The position numbers and the translations under genes were made by a program. From contig NZ_JAAATR010000033.1 of the NCBI RefSeq assembly GCF_009907385.1, forward strand, positions 62,001 to 126,000: a DNA stretch of 64,000 nucleotides, in the 5' to 3' direction. The DNA comes from Atlantibacter hermannii (lineage in GTDB: Bacteria; Pseudomonadota; Gammaproteobacteria; Enterobacterales; Enterobacteriaceae). This document shows, in pieces, positions 21,027 to 32,330 of the stretch; position 1 is the first letter of the stretch, and each line of letters opens with the position of its first letter. The notes under the pieces were generated by a model. It made no database searches. It was given only the letters and a program-made list of their open reading frames with translations, and had not been told where the DNA came from.

Positions 21027-22514
21027 TTATGACGTTTTTTGCGTATTACCGCCGCTCTCTGCGCTATTTATGCCCTGCCGGGCAAAAATCACCTCCATGC
21101 GCGCGCCGCCGAGCAGGCTTTCGCCGGGAATAATCTGGCCGCCGTACTGCTCAACGATCTCCCGGGCCACCGACAGCCCCACCCCCTGGCCGGGACGCAG
21201 CGTGTCTACCCGCTGCCCGCGATCGAAGATCAGCGAGCGCTTGCTGAGCGGAATGCCGGGGCCGTCGTCGTCGACGAACAGATGCAGCGCGTCGTCGGTT
21301 TGCCGGGTAGTGATCTCGACAAACTCCAGGCAATATTTGCAGGCGTTATCCAGCACGTTGCCCATCACTTCCATAAAGTCATTCTGCTCGCCCATGAACA
21401 TGGTTTCCGGGGAAATATCCAGCGTGATGGTGACCCCTTTGCGCTGATACACCTTGTTCAACGCCGATGTCAGGTTATCCAGCAGCGGGGCTACGGAATG
21501 CAGTTCGCGGCTCATCAGCACGTTGCCGCCGCGCATGCTGGCGCGGTGCAGGTAATAGCCGATCTGCTGGGAAATCCGGCTGATCTGCTCCAGCATCACC
21601 GGCTCCGCCTGGCTGACGGTCATCTTATCGGTACGCAGCGATCGCAGGGTGCTTTGCAGCACCGCCAGCGGCGTTTTCAGGCTGTGGGTGAGATCGGTCA
21701 GCGTGGTGCGGTATTTGTCGTAGCGCTCGCGCTCGCTGGTTAACAGGCGGTTAAGGTTGGTCACCAGGCTGGTGAGTTCGCGGGTGGTTTCGGGGTTGAG
21801 ATGCTCACGATGATGCTCTTCCAGCTCGCGCACCTCGCGGGCCAGCGACTGAATGGGCCGCAGGCTCCACCACGCCGCCAGCCACAGCAGCGGGATCACC
21901 AGCAGCAGGTTGGCGATCAGCACATAGACAAACCAGCTCCACACCATATACGAACGCTTGAGTTCGATGGGTATGGTGTCGACCACCACAATGGTCAGCG
22001 CGGGCATCAGTTCGGTCGCGGGATACTGATTTACCGCCACCGAATGGGTCATTTCATAATTCGTGTCATCGTCGCGAAATTCGCGCAGCTGCTTTTGCAG
22101 CGACAGATCGGTGCCTAGCAGGGCGCTACTGGCGGAAAAATCGGTTTCCAGTTCGTGAAAGCCATTGGCGGTCAGCCATTCCGGGCGGATCGCCTTGATT
22201 AACAGCGGCACGTCGCGCTGCGCCCACAGCAGGTGGCCGCGTTCGTCGTAAATCATCGCCATGGTCGGGCTTTGCAGATTGAGGTTTTCCGGGATCTCAA
22301 CGCTGATTTTGCCGTTTTCCCACTTCGCCAGGGTATAGAACAGATTGCTCTCGCCGCGCAGCAGCCGGAAGGTGGTCTTGTCAAAGCTGACGCTGTAGCC
22401 CACCAGCGCCACCATGCCGTAAGCCAGCGACAGCACCAGCACCACGGCGGCGGTCGCCAGCAGGAAGCGCACCCGCAGCGATAAAGGGAAAAGGTGCCTC
22501 AGGAGTTTTATCAT
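21027..22514 (-). CDS. phoQ: PhoQ, sensor histidine kinase
   Basis: A 495-residue membrane sensor of low Mg2+, acid and cationic peptides. Order: transmembrane segment about 16-36, periplasmic sensor domain about 45-190, second transmembrane segment about 194-214, HAMP, dimerisation domain with phospho-acceptor H277 in [10 protein letters not shown], then the ATP domain with [15 protein letters not shown] and GQGVGLSVA. The sensor acidic patch near 148-154 reads DDDTNYE, less acidic than the EDDDDAE of E. coli. The C-terminus is about nine residues longer than in E. coli. The start overlaps the phoP stop by 4 bases. Confidence 0.97.
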   Translation of the reverse strand: MIKLLRHLFPLSLRVRFLLATAAVVLVLSLAYGMVALVGYSVSFDKTTFRLLRGESNLFYTLAKWENGKISVEIPENLNLQSPTMAMIYDERGHLLWAQRDVPLLIKAIRPEWLTANGFHELETDFSASSALLGTDLSLQKQLREFRDDDTNYEMTHSVAVNQYPATELMPALTIVVVDTIPIELKRSYMVWSWFVYVLIANLLLVIPLLWLAAWWSLRPIQSLAREVRELEEHHREHLNPETTRELTSLVTNLNRLLTSERERYDKYRTTLTDLTHSLKTPLAVLQSTLRSLRTDKMTVSQAEPVMLEQISRISQQIGYYLHRASMRGGNVLMSRELHSVAPLLDNLTSALNKVYQRKGVTITLDISPETMFMGEQNDFMEVMGNVLDNACKYCLEFVEITTRQTDDALHLFVDDDGPGIPLSKRSLIFDRGQRVDTLRPGQGVGLSVAREIVEQYGGQIIPGESLLGGARMEVIFARQGINSAESGGNTQKTS

Positions 22515-23185
22515 GGACGCAGATCGAAGCGGTAGCCCTGGCCGCGCACGGTGGTGATCACATCCACCGGATGTTCGGCGAGGATTTTTTTGCGCAGGCG
22601 TCCCATCAGCACGTCTATGGTGTGGCTCTCGCGCAGCTCCGCGTCGGGGTAGAGTTGCAACATCAGCGAATCCTTGCTCACCACTTTGCCGTTATTGCGG
22701 ATCAGCGTTTCCATAATGGTGTATTCAAATGCGGTGAGCTTTACCGGGGTGTCATTGATGGAAAACTCCCGGCGTGACAGGTCGAGCTGAAACGGCGGCA
22801 TCGTGATCACCTGCGAGGCCAGACCGCTGTTGCGCCGTAGCAGTACCTGAATCCGCGCCACCACCTCTTCGATATGAAAGGGCTTGGTGACATAGTCATC
22901 CGCGCCCGCGCCCAGCACTTCGACTTTATCCTGCCAGCCTTCGCGCGCCGTCAGCACCAGTACCGGGATGGTCACGTCATGGCCGCGCCAGCGGCGGATC
23001 AGCGATAACCCATCTTCGTCCGGCAGGCCGAGATCGACAATGGCGATGTCCGGGACATGCTCATTGAGAAAATAGTCCGCTTCTTTGGCATCCTCGGCGG
23101 CATCGACCTGATGCCCCAGTTCCGTTAACTGCACCTTGAGGTGGTGACGCAGCAGGGCATTATCTTCGACAACCAGTACGCGCAT
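22511..23185 (-). CDS. phoP: PhoP, response regulator
   Basis: A 224-residue OmpR-family regulator. The receiver domain carries the acidic pocket E7/D8 and phospho-acceptor D51 ([12 protein letters not shown]) plus T and K switch residues in LVLTARE and VTKPF; the C-terminal winged helix includes [17 protein letters not shown]. Length is that of E. coli. A PhoP box and -10 element upstream (23227-23261) indicate autoregulation. Unlike E. coli, where purB is next upstream, a gene of unknown function lies between purB and phoP. Confidence 0.98.
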   Translation of the reverse strand: MRVLVVEDNALLRHHLKVQLTELGHQVDAAEDAKEADYFLNEHVPDIAIVDLGLPDEDGLSLIRRWRGHDVTIPVLVLTAREGWQDKVEVLGAGADDYVTKPFHIEEVVARIQVLLRRNSGLASQVITMPPFQLDLSRREFSINDTPVKLTAFEYTIMETLIRNNGKVVSKDSLMLQLYPDAELRESHTIDVLMGRLRKKILAEHPVDVITTVRGQGYRFDLRP

Positions 23186-23226
23186 GTTTAATCCTCATCA
23201 GGAATCTGTTTCATAGTGTAACGTCA

Positions 23227-23261
23227 ATTATCGGTAGCGGGTGTTAAACCAGGTTTAAACA
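23227..23261 (-). promoter_or_regulatory. PhoP-activated promoter of phoPQ (PhoP box and -10)
   Basis: On the minus strand bases 23261-23245 read TGTTTA, AACCT, GGTTTA: two perfect PhoP half-sites with the required 5-base gap. Twelve bases further is GATAAT (23232-23227), a good -10 box at the spacing known for PhoP-dependent promoters, which lack a strong -35. This predicts a start near 23220 and a leader of about 35 bases before the phoP ATG. Confidence 0.85.
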
Positions 23262-23270
23262 CCCTGATTG

Positions 23271-24194
23271 CTAACGGTTAATTGAGCGCGCCATGCGGCT
23301 GTAGGTGTGGCGAACGCCGCGAATAGCGACGCTGTAGGTAAAAATATTCTCCGGCAGCGCCAGCCCGGCATAGCCGGTATCGCCAATATGATGAATATCG
23401 GCACCGGCCATCTTACTCATTAGCGCCATCTGGCGAAGGGTGTCGCGGTCAGCGCCTTCCTGAGAGGTGCCGATGGCCGTCATCGCCAGCGCGCCACGCT
23501 GGTGGATGGCGTCGATCAGCGCGGCAACGCGCTCTACGGTCATGCCCGGAATCGTTCCGGGTGCAGGGACCAGCACCACGTCTGCGCCGTTATCGATAAA
23601 CAGCGCGATATCCTGTTCGGTCAGCAGGGCGCTGCCGCTCTCCCGTACAATCCCCGCGCCGTGCATTTTGCCGGTGATCAGCACCAGCTTGTCGCCGACT
23701 TCCGCGCGGATCAGATCCAGCGATGCGGCAATCGCCTGATTACTGACGCCGTTATTGGGGTTGCCGGTCAGCACCACAATCCGTGCGCCCATTTCATACA
23801 GTTTGCGGGCATTGTCGGCGGTTGCCGCGCGGCCTGGCGTCATCTGCCAGAATTCATCGTGCTGGCTGGCATGGGCGGGATCCACCGCCTCCAGGTTCAC
23901 GCCAATCACCCGCCCGGTCAGGCGCTGTAGCTCGCGCAATGTCTCCTGCGGGTCAATCCCGGCGGGCAGGCCGTGAATTACCGGCGCAGAGACGTCAAAC
24001 AGATTGAGCAGCAGGATATCCGCCCCCTGGCTGGCGGCCAGTTCGCCGTTGGTAATGTTGTTCAACAGCGGGGGGATCGCGCCGATACACTCGCTGACCA
24101 GGATTCGGCCTTCGCTGGCGCGAATAGCGTAAATCAGATCGTCTTTTTCAATGTTCGCCAGTTCCGAGGCGCTGCAATCGAGATAACGTTTCAT
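23271..24194 (-). CDS. TIM-barrel-like protein of unknown function (DUF7916-like)
   Basis: A 307-residue soluble protein with no signal peptide or membrane segment. Repeated strand-loop patterns (GRILVSECIGAIPPL, GADILLLNLFDVSAP, RVIGVNLEAVDP, ARIVVLTGNPNNGVSN, KLVLITGKMHGAGIV, GADVVLVPAPGTIPG, ALAMTAIGTSQEGADR) suggest a beta/alpha barrel. I associate it with proteins annotated variously as phosphoenolpyruvate-phosphonomutase-like or haloacid-dehalogenase-like and now DUF7916; that label is from memory, and no activity is assigned. CACAGGAG precedes the ATG. The purB terminator lies upstream and the phoPQ promoter downstream, so it is probably its own transcription unit. Confidence 0.75.
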   Translation of the reverse strand: MKRYLDCSASELANIEKDDLIYAIRASEGRILVSECIGAIPPLLNNITNGELAASQGADILLLNLFDVSAPVIHGLPAGIDPQETLRELQRLTGRVIGVNLEAVDPAHASQHDEFWQMTPGRAATADNARKLYEMGARIVVLTGNPNNGVSNQAIAASLDLIRAEVGDKLVLITGKMHGAGIVRESGSALLTEQDIALFIDNGADVVLVPAPGTIPGMTVERVAALIDAIHQRGALAMTAIGTSQEGADRDTLRQMALMSKMAGADIHHIGDTGYAGLALPENIFTYSVAIRGVRHTYSRMARSINR

Positions 24195-24244
24195 CTTTTT
24201 CTCCTGTGGTTTTCTTTACGCTACCCCAGGAGTGAGAAGCAGGC

Positions 24245-24271
24245 AAAAAAAACGCCGCCCGAAGGCGGCGT
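24245..24271 (-). terminator. Terminator of the purB operon
   Basis: On the minus strand ACGCCGCC, loop TTCG, GGCGGCGT, then eight T. The C(UUCG)G tetraloop makes it a strong intrinsic terminator, 24 bases after the purB stop. Confidence 0.9.
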
Positions 24272-24295
24272 CACTCGCAGATTTTTGGGCGAGTC

Positions 24296-26313
<2,018 letters not shown>

Positions 26314-26374
26314 GTTAAACCACTCCTTGTATACCCTGTGTCTTCAATTTGGCAGCGTTATCGGCTGCATCCGA

Positions 26375-27502
<1,128 letters not shown>

Positions 27503-27535
27503 CTAAGGCGGCGTATTCTAGCACGCAGTTGCGCC

Positions 27536-27994
27536 TTAGGCATCCCTTGTAAACGGCCAGTTAAATTCGCCAACCACCTCAAGCGGGTAGCGTACCCCGG
27601 TTTGATAGCTGCGAATGCTTTCCGCCACCAGCGGCGAGCGCAGATGGGTGGCGCTGAGAATGTCTTCGGCGCTGACCCAGACGCAGCGTTCGATATCGCT
27701 GTCATGGGGGGTAGTGGGCAGTGGCTCATCCAGATCGATGGCGAACAGGAAACGCAGGAACGGCGTCTTGTCCGGGGCGATCCACTGATGCAGACGCACA
27801 AACGTCTGCGGCTGCGCGCTGATGCCGGTTTCTTCCCACAGCTCGCGCGCAGCGGCTTCAACCAGAGTTTCATCCACTTCCAGATGCCCGGCGGGCTGAT
27901 TCCACGTCACCTTACCGTGAACCGTTTCCTCGACCACCAAAAACTTCCCCTGCGCCTGTACCACACAGGCGACCGTGACATGCGGTTTAAACAT
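27536..27994 (-). CDS. nudJ: NudJ, Nudix phosphatase
   Basis: A 152-residue Nudix hydrolase (HMP-PP and nucleoside di-/triphosphate phosphatase in E. coli). The Nudix box is intact: GHLEVDE followed by [10 protein letters not shown] near residues 39-59. Starts [23 protein letters not shown]. Nine bases downstream of rluE and upstream of mnmA on the same strand, as in E. coli. Confidence 0.95.
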   Translation of the reverse strand: MFKPHVTVACVVQAQGKFLVVEETVHGKVTWNQPAGHLEVDETLVEAAARELWEETGISAQPQTFVRLHQWIAPDKTPFLRFLFAIDLDEPLPTTPHDSDIERCVWVSAEDILSATHLRSPLVAESIRSYQTGVRYPLEVVGEFNWPFTRDA

Positions 27995-28003
27995 TCTGAC
28001 TCC

Positions 28004-28657
28004 TTATCGCGTAACGGCGCGCCATTCGCCGCTGGCGAGGTTATCCAGTGTGTACTCGCCCATAGCATAGCGAATCAGGCGCAGAGTAGGGTGGCCGACG
28101 TGGGCGGTCATGCGTCGCACCTGGCGGTTACGGCCTTCATAAAGGGTGATTTTTAACCAGCTGGTGGGAATCGACTTGCGCTCGCGGATCGGCGGCGTGC
28201 GCGGCCACAGCCAGTCAGGCTCAGCGACGCGCTCTACGCCAGCGGGCAGCGTGGGCCCGTCGTTAAGCGTCACGCCGTGGCGCAGCGCGTCAATCGCGGC
28301 GGCTTCCGGTTCGCCCTCCACCTGCACATAGTAGATTTTCCCGGTGCGTTTGCCGGGCTGGGTGAGTTGCGCCTGGAGCGCGCCATCGTTGGTCAGCACC
28401 AGTAAGCCTTCGCTGTCGCGGTCAAGACGGCCTGCGGCATAGACGCCCTGCACCGGAATATAGTCCTTCAGCGTGGTGCGACCGGCTTCATCGGTAAACT
28501 GCGGTAGCACATCGTAAGGTTTGTTAAACAGGATCAGTTGCGTCGGCCCAGTGAATTTAGGTTTGCGTGGAGCCTTGCGCGGGCTGAATCGCTCAAGCTG
28601 GTGATTTCTAAAAGAAGTTTTTGGCATAGTGTTTTCAGACGAGACAGATTCACGCAT
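28004..28657 (-). CDS. rluE: RluE, 23S rRNA pseudouridine(2457) synthase
   Basis: A 217-residue RsuA-family pseudouridine synthase. The catalytic aspartate is in [19 protein letters not shown], and the RNA-binding part [13 protein letters not shown] is conserved. No S4 domain, as for RluE. I use the start at 28657 ([20 protein letters not shown]), which parallels the E. coli N-terminus; an ATG at 28627 (MPKTSF) is possible, and neither has a good ribosome site. Divergent from icd. Confidence 0.94.
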   Translation of the reverse strand: MRESVSSENTMPKTSFRNHQLERFSPRKAPRKPKFTGPTQLILFNKPYDVLPQFTDEAGRTTLKDYIPVQGVYAAGRLDRDSEGLLVLTNDGALQAQLTQPGKRTGKIYYVQVEGEPEAAAIDALRHGVTLNDGPTLPAGVERVAEPDWLWPRTPPIRERKSIPTSWLKITLYEGRNRQVRRMTAHVGHPTLRLIRYAMGEYTLDNLASGEWRAVTR

Positions 28658-28773
28658 TATAACGTAATCATAAGGGCATAGCATGGGACAAAACATTCAG
28701 GTAGTATTGACCCGCCTATTACAAATCATTAACAAAAATGCGTATCCACCCTGAGCGCTCGAAGGAGAGGTGA

Positions 28774-30024
28774 ATGGAAAGCAAAGTAGTAGTTCCGGCT
28801 GAAGGTAAAAAGATCACGTTAGAAAACGGCAAACTGACTGTGCCGAACAATCCGGTAATCCCGTTCATTGAAGGTGACGGTATCGGTGTTGACGTGACCC
28901 CGGCGATGCTGAAAGTGGTTGATGCCGCTGTTGAGAAAGCCTACAAGGGCGAGCGAAAAATTTCCTGGATGGAAATCTACACGGGCGAGAAATCTACCCA
29001 GCTTTATGGCCAGGACGTGTGGTTGCCGAAAGAAACTCTCGATCTGATTCGTGAATACCGTGTGGCGATCAAAGGCCCGCTGACTACGCCGGTTGGCGGT
29101 GGCATCCGTTCTCTGAACGTGGCCCTGCGTCAGGAGCTGGATCTGTATGTGTGCCTGCGCCCGGTGCGTTACTACCAGGGCACCCCAAGCCCGGTGAAAC
29201 ACCCGGAACTGACCGATATGGTGATCTTCCGTGAAAACTCTGAAGACATCTACGCCGGTATCGAGTGGAAAGCCGACAGCGCTGAAGCCGATAAAGTCAT
29301 CAAATTCCTGCGCGATGAAATGGGCGTGAAGAAAATTCGCTTCCCTGAGCATTGCGGCATTGGCATCAAGCCGTGCTCTGAAGAAGGCACCAAACGCCTG
29401 GTACGCGCGGCTATCGAGTACGCGATCACCAATGACCGTGAGTCTGTGACTCTGGTTCACAAAGGCAACATCATGAAGTTCACCGAAGGCGCGTTTAAAG
29501 ACTGGGGCTACCAGCTGGCGCGTGAAGAGTTCGGCGGCGAACTGATCGACGGCGGCCCGTGGGTGAAAATCAAGAACCCGAACACCGGCAAAGACATTAT
29601 CGTGAAAGACGTGATTGCCGATGCGTTCCTCCAGCAGATCCTGCTGCGTCCGGCTGAGTACGACGTGATTGCCTGTATGAACCTGAACGGCGACTATATT
29701 TCTGACGCCCTGGCAGCCCAGGTTGGCGGAATCGGTATCGCGCCGGGCGCCAACATCGGCGACGAGTGCGCATTGTTCGAAGCCACCCACGGCACCGCGC
29801 CGAAGTATGCAGGCCAGGACAAAGTGAACCCAGGCTCTATCATCCTGTCCGCTGAAATGATGCTGCGTCATATGGAATGGTTCGAAGCCGCAGACCTGAT
29901 CGTTAAAGGCATGGAAGGCGCGATCAACGCCAAAACCGTGACTTACGATTTCGAACGTCTGATGGAAGGCGCTAAGCTGCTGAAATGTTCAGAGTTTGGC
30001 GACGCGATCATCGCAAACATGTAA
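28774..30024 (+). CDS. icd: Icd, isocitrate dehydrogenase (NADP+)
   Basis: A 416-residue TCA-cycle enzyme converting isocitrate to 2-oxoglutarate, the exact E. coli length. The phosphorylation site S113, target of AceK, lies in [13 protein letters not shown]; the isocitrate-dehydrogenase signature [19 protein letters not shown] is intact. GGAGAGG precedes the ATG. In E. coli the 3' end of icd is the attachment site for prophage e14; here the gene is followed by a cluster of small accessory genes but no integrase. Confidence 0.99.
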   Translation: MESKVVVPAEGKKITLENGKLTVPNNPVIPFIEGDGIGVDVTPAMLKVVDAAVEKAYKGERKISWMEIYTGEKSTQLYGQDVWLPKETLDLIREYRVAIKGPLTTPVGGGIRSLNVALRQELDLYVCLRPVRYYQGTPSPVKHPELTDMVIFRENSEDIYAGIEWKADSAEADKVIKFLRDEMGVKKIRFPEHCGIGIKPCSEEGTKRLVRAAIEYAITNDRESVTLVHKGNIMKFTEGAFKDWGYQLAREEFGGELIDGGPWVKIKNPNTGKDIIVKDVIADAFLQQILLRPAEYDVIACMNLNGDYISDALAAQVGGIGIAPGANIGDECALFEATHGTAPKYAGQDKVNPGSIILSAEMMLRHMEWFEAADLIVKGMEGAINAKTVTYDFERLMEGAKLLKCSEFGDAIIANM

Positions 30025-30045
30025 TCAGTTAACGCTGATGCGGAT

Positions 30046-30075
30046 AAACGGGAGCCTGAGTGCTCCCGTTTTTTT
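30046..30075 (+). terminator. Terminator of icd
   Basis: AAACGGGAGC / GCTCCCGTTT, a 10-bp stem with a 6-base loop and seven T. Its T-run overlaps the stop codon of the small gene on the other strand. Confidence 0.9.
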
Positions 30076-30337
30076 AATCATCGCCTGCAATGGGATAACC
30101 CGCGCGACGTATCGCCTCTTTACAGTCGTTCACGCCTGCCGCGTAGCCTGCTTCGATTTCACATACCGGGCTGACGCTGCAAACGGGCAAACGGATCTGC
30201 GCCGATAGCTGCCCGGCCAGCATCGCAATCTGTCGCCTGGCCTGCAGCAGTTCTTGCGCCATATGGACACTCTCCTCCACCTGCACCGTATCTCCTGCCG
30301 CCAGGGCCGTTAATCGCTCTTGCGTTAAGTTATTCAT
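30074..30337 (-). CDS. Small hypothetical protein, phage-like
   Basis: An 87-residue ORF, MNNLTQERLTALAAGD followed by an amphipathic helix (ESVHMAQELLQARRQIAMLAGQ, described here in two parts around residues 22-43) and a C-terminal part with three cysteines (PVCSVSPVC, VNDCKEA). The helix resembles the small Ead/Ea22-type proteins of lambdoid phages; this is an impression, not a search result. An upstream TTG at 30346 could be the start. It lies tail to tail with icd, the classic e14/P21-type phage target, so a prophage remnant is possible. Function unknown. Confidence 0.5.
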   Translation of the reverse strand: MNNLTQERLTALAAGDTVQVEESVHMAQELLQARRQIAMLAGQLSAQIRLPVCSVSPVCEIEAGYAAGVNDCKEAIRRAGYPIAGDD

Positions 30338-30423
30338 TTCGGCCAACTTACTTGCGCATTATCATTGAGAGTAATCATAGCGGCGGAGTAGAGTGGTGGA
30401 GATACCACATAAGAGGGATAGCG

Positions 30424-30669
30424 ATGGCGATTTATTTTTTCTTTTCAAAAGCGGGCAAGATCATTGCCGTTGAGCAATCTGCGGCTGCGGACTGGCTTAA
30501 TCAGGGGTATCAAAAAGAATTTGAGGAGGTGGAAGCGGCAACGCCGCAAGCCGCGCTAAAACGTTTTCATGACATTCGTGGCGAACAAGATAAAAATTTA
30601 TGGGCATTTGCCACGGGTCCGATATTTTTCGCTGCTATTGCACTGTTGGGTTATTTATTTTTTACATAA
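30424..30669 (+). CDS. Small tail-anchored membrane protein, hypothetical
   Basis: An 81-residue protein that I do not recognise. The N-terminal half MAIYFFFSKAGKIIAVEQ is followed by a charged middle (KEFEEVEAATPQAALKRFHDI) and a single C-terminal hydrophobic segment (residues about 58-80, LWAFATGPIFFAAIALLGYLFF) that would anchor it in the inner membrane with the soluble part in the cytoplasm. AAGAGGGA precedes the ATG at 30424; the longer upstream frame is not supported. It lies just upstream of the hemerythrin-domain gene, about 100 bases apart. Confidence 0.6.
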   Translation: MAIYFFFSKAGKIIAVEQSAAADWLNQGYQKEFEEVEAATPQAALKRFHDIRGEQDKNLWAFATGPIFFAAIALLGYLFFT

Positions 30670-30718
30670 GTTAAATTTGCGATATTTAATAAATTCGCCT
30701 GTCGATTGCTTCCTGTTA

Positions 30719-30741
30719 AATATGTATTTAAGATGTATCTT
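30719..30741 (+). promoter_or_regulatory. NsrR-like operator upstream of the hemerythrin-domain gene
   Basis: Two 11-base halves separated by one A: AATATGTATTT (30719-30729) and AGATGTATCTT (30731-30741). Against the NsrR half-site AAGATGCATTT and its complement each half matches 9 of 11. A possible promoter, TTGCTT (30706-30711) and TAAGAT (30729-30734) 17 bases apart, would be covered by it, so binding would repress. NsrR is the nitric-oxide-sensing repressor of genes such as ytfE and hmp. Confidence 0.55.
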
Positions 30742-30772
30742 ATGAGTATTGAGGCAATAAAAGGACAGGCCT

Positions 30773-31183
30773 GTGAATATCGATAAAATGAAAAATCAGC
30801 ACCACGAAATTATTGAAAAGATTGATCGGCTTCGCACGCTCAGTCGCGCTGGGGTGACTGAAAACGCTCAGGAAATCGCGCAAACCGTCGTAAGTATGAG
30901 CTCGATAATCAAAGTGCATTTATCGGCGGAAGACCAGCTCTTATACCCTTACCTGGAAAAGATTGCGGATCAAAAACTGAAAAGAATGAGCCTGACATTT
31001 CAGCGTGAAATGGCAGATATTGTCGGTGAGTATGAAATGTTTTCCCGGCGCTGGAATACAGCAAATAAAATTATCGGTCATGATGATGACTTTCGGCGTG
31101 ACGCCAATACGGTGCTGCGCAAAGTGTATGAGCGTATGCAGCGTGAAAACGTTCAATTTTATCCACTGATTGAGCAAGTATGA
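30773..31183 (+). CDS. Hemerythrin-domain (HHE) protein
   Basis: A 136-residue four-helix protein with hemerythrin features: HHE at residues 10-12, H49-LSA-E53 followed by LLYPYL, and a late RENVQFYPL (E125). These proteins usually hold a di-iron centre that binds or senses O2 or NO. Some usual ligands appear replaced: the region where an HxxxH is expected reads TFQREM, and the last helix has MQREN where HxxEN is common, so iron binding may be partial. Start is GTG at 30773, 7 bases after AAGGA. An NsrR-like palindrome lies 32 bases upstream. No signal peptide; probably cytoplasmic. Confidence 0.75.
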   Translation: MNIDKMKNQHHEIIEKIDRLRTLSRAGVTENAQEIAQTVVSMSSIIKVHLSAEDQLLYPYLEKIADQKLKRMSLTFQREMADIVGEYEMFSRRWNTANKIIGHDDDFRRDANTVLRKVYERMQRENVQFYPLIEQV

Positions 31184-31199
31184 CCTTTGTTCTACCCAC

Positions 31200-31226
31200 A
31201 AAACGGGAACCGCAGGCTCCCGTTTA
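31200..31226. terminator. Stem-loop after the hemerythrin-domain gene
   Basis: AAACGGGA / TCCCGTTT, an 8-bp stem with a 9-base loop, just beyond the stop of the hemerythrin-domain gene and before the convergent dinI-like gene. T-runs on both sides are short, so it is a modest bidirectional terminator. Confidence 0.5.
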
Positions 31227-31257
31227 ATGGTTGGTTAAGCTCCGCAATACGGTGCGA

Positions 31258-31497
31258 TTACTCGGCAACCAGCCACATATCCGATTCGTCGAACATCTCT
31301 TCCAGCATCCGGTTTAACTTTTCACGGTCATTTTTGCTGGCATCGCTGTTAAGCCCATTCGCCTGCATGGGTTTAACTCTGACTTGCGCATCAGGAAAAA
31401 TTTTCTGCACGCGCCGCGTCAGCTCCGCGAGAATGATATCCTGCGCGCCAGGTAAGCCCGCCACATTGCGCTTGTCATATACCAGTTCGACGAACAT
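31258..31497 (-). CDS. DinI/MsgA-family SOS protein
   Basis: A 79-residue protein of the DinI family: MFVELVYDKRNVAGLPGAQDI with the conserved helix LAELTRRVQKIFPDAQVRVKP, the ANGL..SDASKNDREKLN region and the acidic C-terminal helix ending EMFDESDMWLVAE. E. coli DinI stabilises or modulates RecA filaments; paralogues occur on prophages and plasmids. A LexA box (31512-31531) and AGAGG Shine-Dalgarno precede the ATG. It differs from chromosomal DinI, so I give no symbol. Confidence 0.85.
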   Translation of the reverse strand: MFVELVYDKRNVAGLPGAQDIILAELTRRVQKIFPDAQVRVKPMQANGLNSDASKNDREKLNRMLEEMFDESDMWLVAE

Positions 31498-31511
31498 AAC
31501 TACCTCTGTAT

Positions 31512-31531
31512 TACTGTGTGTTTGTACAGTA
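31512..31531 (-). promoter_or_regulatory. LexA (SOS) box upstream of the dinI-like gene
   Basis: TACTGT, eight bases, ACAGTA: a perfect match to both ends of the SOS box, with core CTGT-N8-ACAG at 31514-31529. It lies 15 bases before the ATG of the DinI-family gene, so it would cover the promoter. Confidence 0.88.
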
Positions 31532-31902
31532 TGTTAGCCGTTAAAACTGTGGGTTACAACAGGCCTGAGCGCAAAAAAACTGCGCCATAAATCGCAATCT
31601 TTTTACTGTTAACATTTCTGCAAAATATATGTGCACTTTTTTTAATTATGATTTCTTTAAGTGATTATGTGAAAATTTATCAAATCAATATAAGAATATA
31701 TTTTGCCAGTAACTCATTATTAACTATGAAATATATTTTGTGCCAACCGAATATGAAAATTTCATTTAAGTGAATATTTTCAAAGCCTTTCGGTTAAATC
31801 CTAATTATGAATGCGAATGAAAAATACCACTAATGAATGGCTAGTGGGAAAGGATAAGCGGTGCTATTCTCGGATAATCACACAAGTCATAAGGGAATAA
31901 AA
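31532..31902. other. AT-rich intergenic region
   Basis: About 370 bases with no supported gene. From about 31590 to 31800 the sequence is far richer in A and T than the flanking coding DNA. AATATATTTTG occurs twice (31695-31705 and 31730-31740). Such DNA is a typical H-NS target and a sign of foreign origin. The 3' part must hold the promoter of the BssS-like gene. Confidence 0.6.
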
Positions 31903-32145
31903 ATGAACAGCGATAACAATTTTCCTGTATTTCCCGTCACCGGTTGGCAGGTTGGGCCAAAATCGGATCAAAACGTTTTGGTATTTAAAATTGGCTACTG
32001 CACGTCCTCCTACAATCTGAATGCCACGACCTTTGATTCGCCTTTTTTTTCAATGACGCCTTCCATGGCGAAAAGCCTGATTTACGATCTGCAACGCTAT
32101 GTCGATCATTGTGAAGAGAACGAATTCCAAAAAATCGCTATTTAA
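31903..32145 (+). CDS. BssS-like small protein
   Basis: An 80-residue protein starting MNSDNNFPVFPVTGWQVG. The pattern PVTGWQV..VLVFKIGY..FFSMTPSMAKSLIYDLQRYVDHCEE resembles E. coli BssS (YceP), a small regulator linked to biofilm formation (HPLVGWDI..LMLRLHY..LWLTTDVARQFISILEAGI). Similarity is moderate and from memory, so it may be only a distant relative. AAGGGA precedes the ATG at 31903; the upstream GTG at 31861 is less likely. A stem-loop at 32156-32179 follows. Confidence 0.55.
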   Translation: MNSDNNFPVFPVTGWQVGPKSDQNVLVFKIGYCTSSYNLNATTFDSPFFSMTPSMAKSLIYDLQRYVDHCEENEFQKIAI

Positions 32146-32155
32146 TCTGGTCCCT

Positions 32156-32181
32156 ACGGGAAGACGCTAAGCTTCCCGTTT
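32156..32181 (+). terminator. Stem-loop after the BssS-like gene
   Basis: ACGGGAAG / CTTCCCGT, an 8-bp stem with an 8-base loop, starting 10 bases past the stop. The following T-tract is short (TTTGCCT region), so termination is probable but not strong. Confidence 0.5.
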
Positions 32182-32330
32182 GCCTGTGTAATGCATCTTT
32201 TCAAGCCCACGCTACGCTTGCGCCTAATCCGAACGCCAACGTTTTGCTAACCAGAAATCTTTTTACCGCACAGCAAAAAAAACCGCCTGTGCTTATACTT
32301 ATGGCAGGCGATGTCCTCAGGAGAATAAAA

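Noticed and set aside
28819-29871. 350-codon open frame opposite icd
   Set aside because: Created by the biased codon use of a highly expressed gene; no independent evidence.
30046-31200. Intact prophage at icd
   Set aside because: No integrase, repressor or structural genes; only one phage-like small ORF and a DinI-family gene are seen, so at most a remnant.
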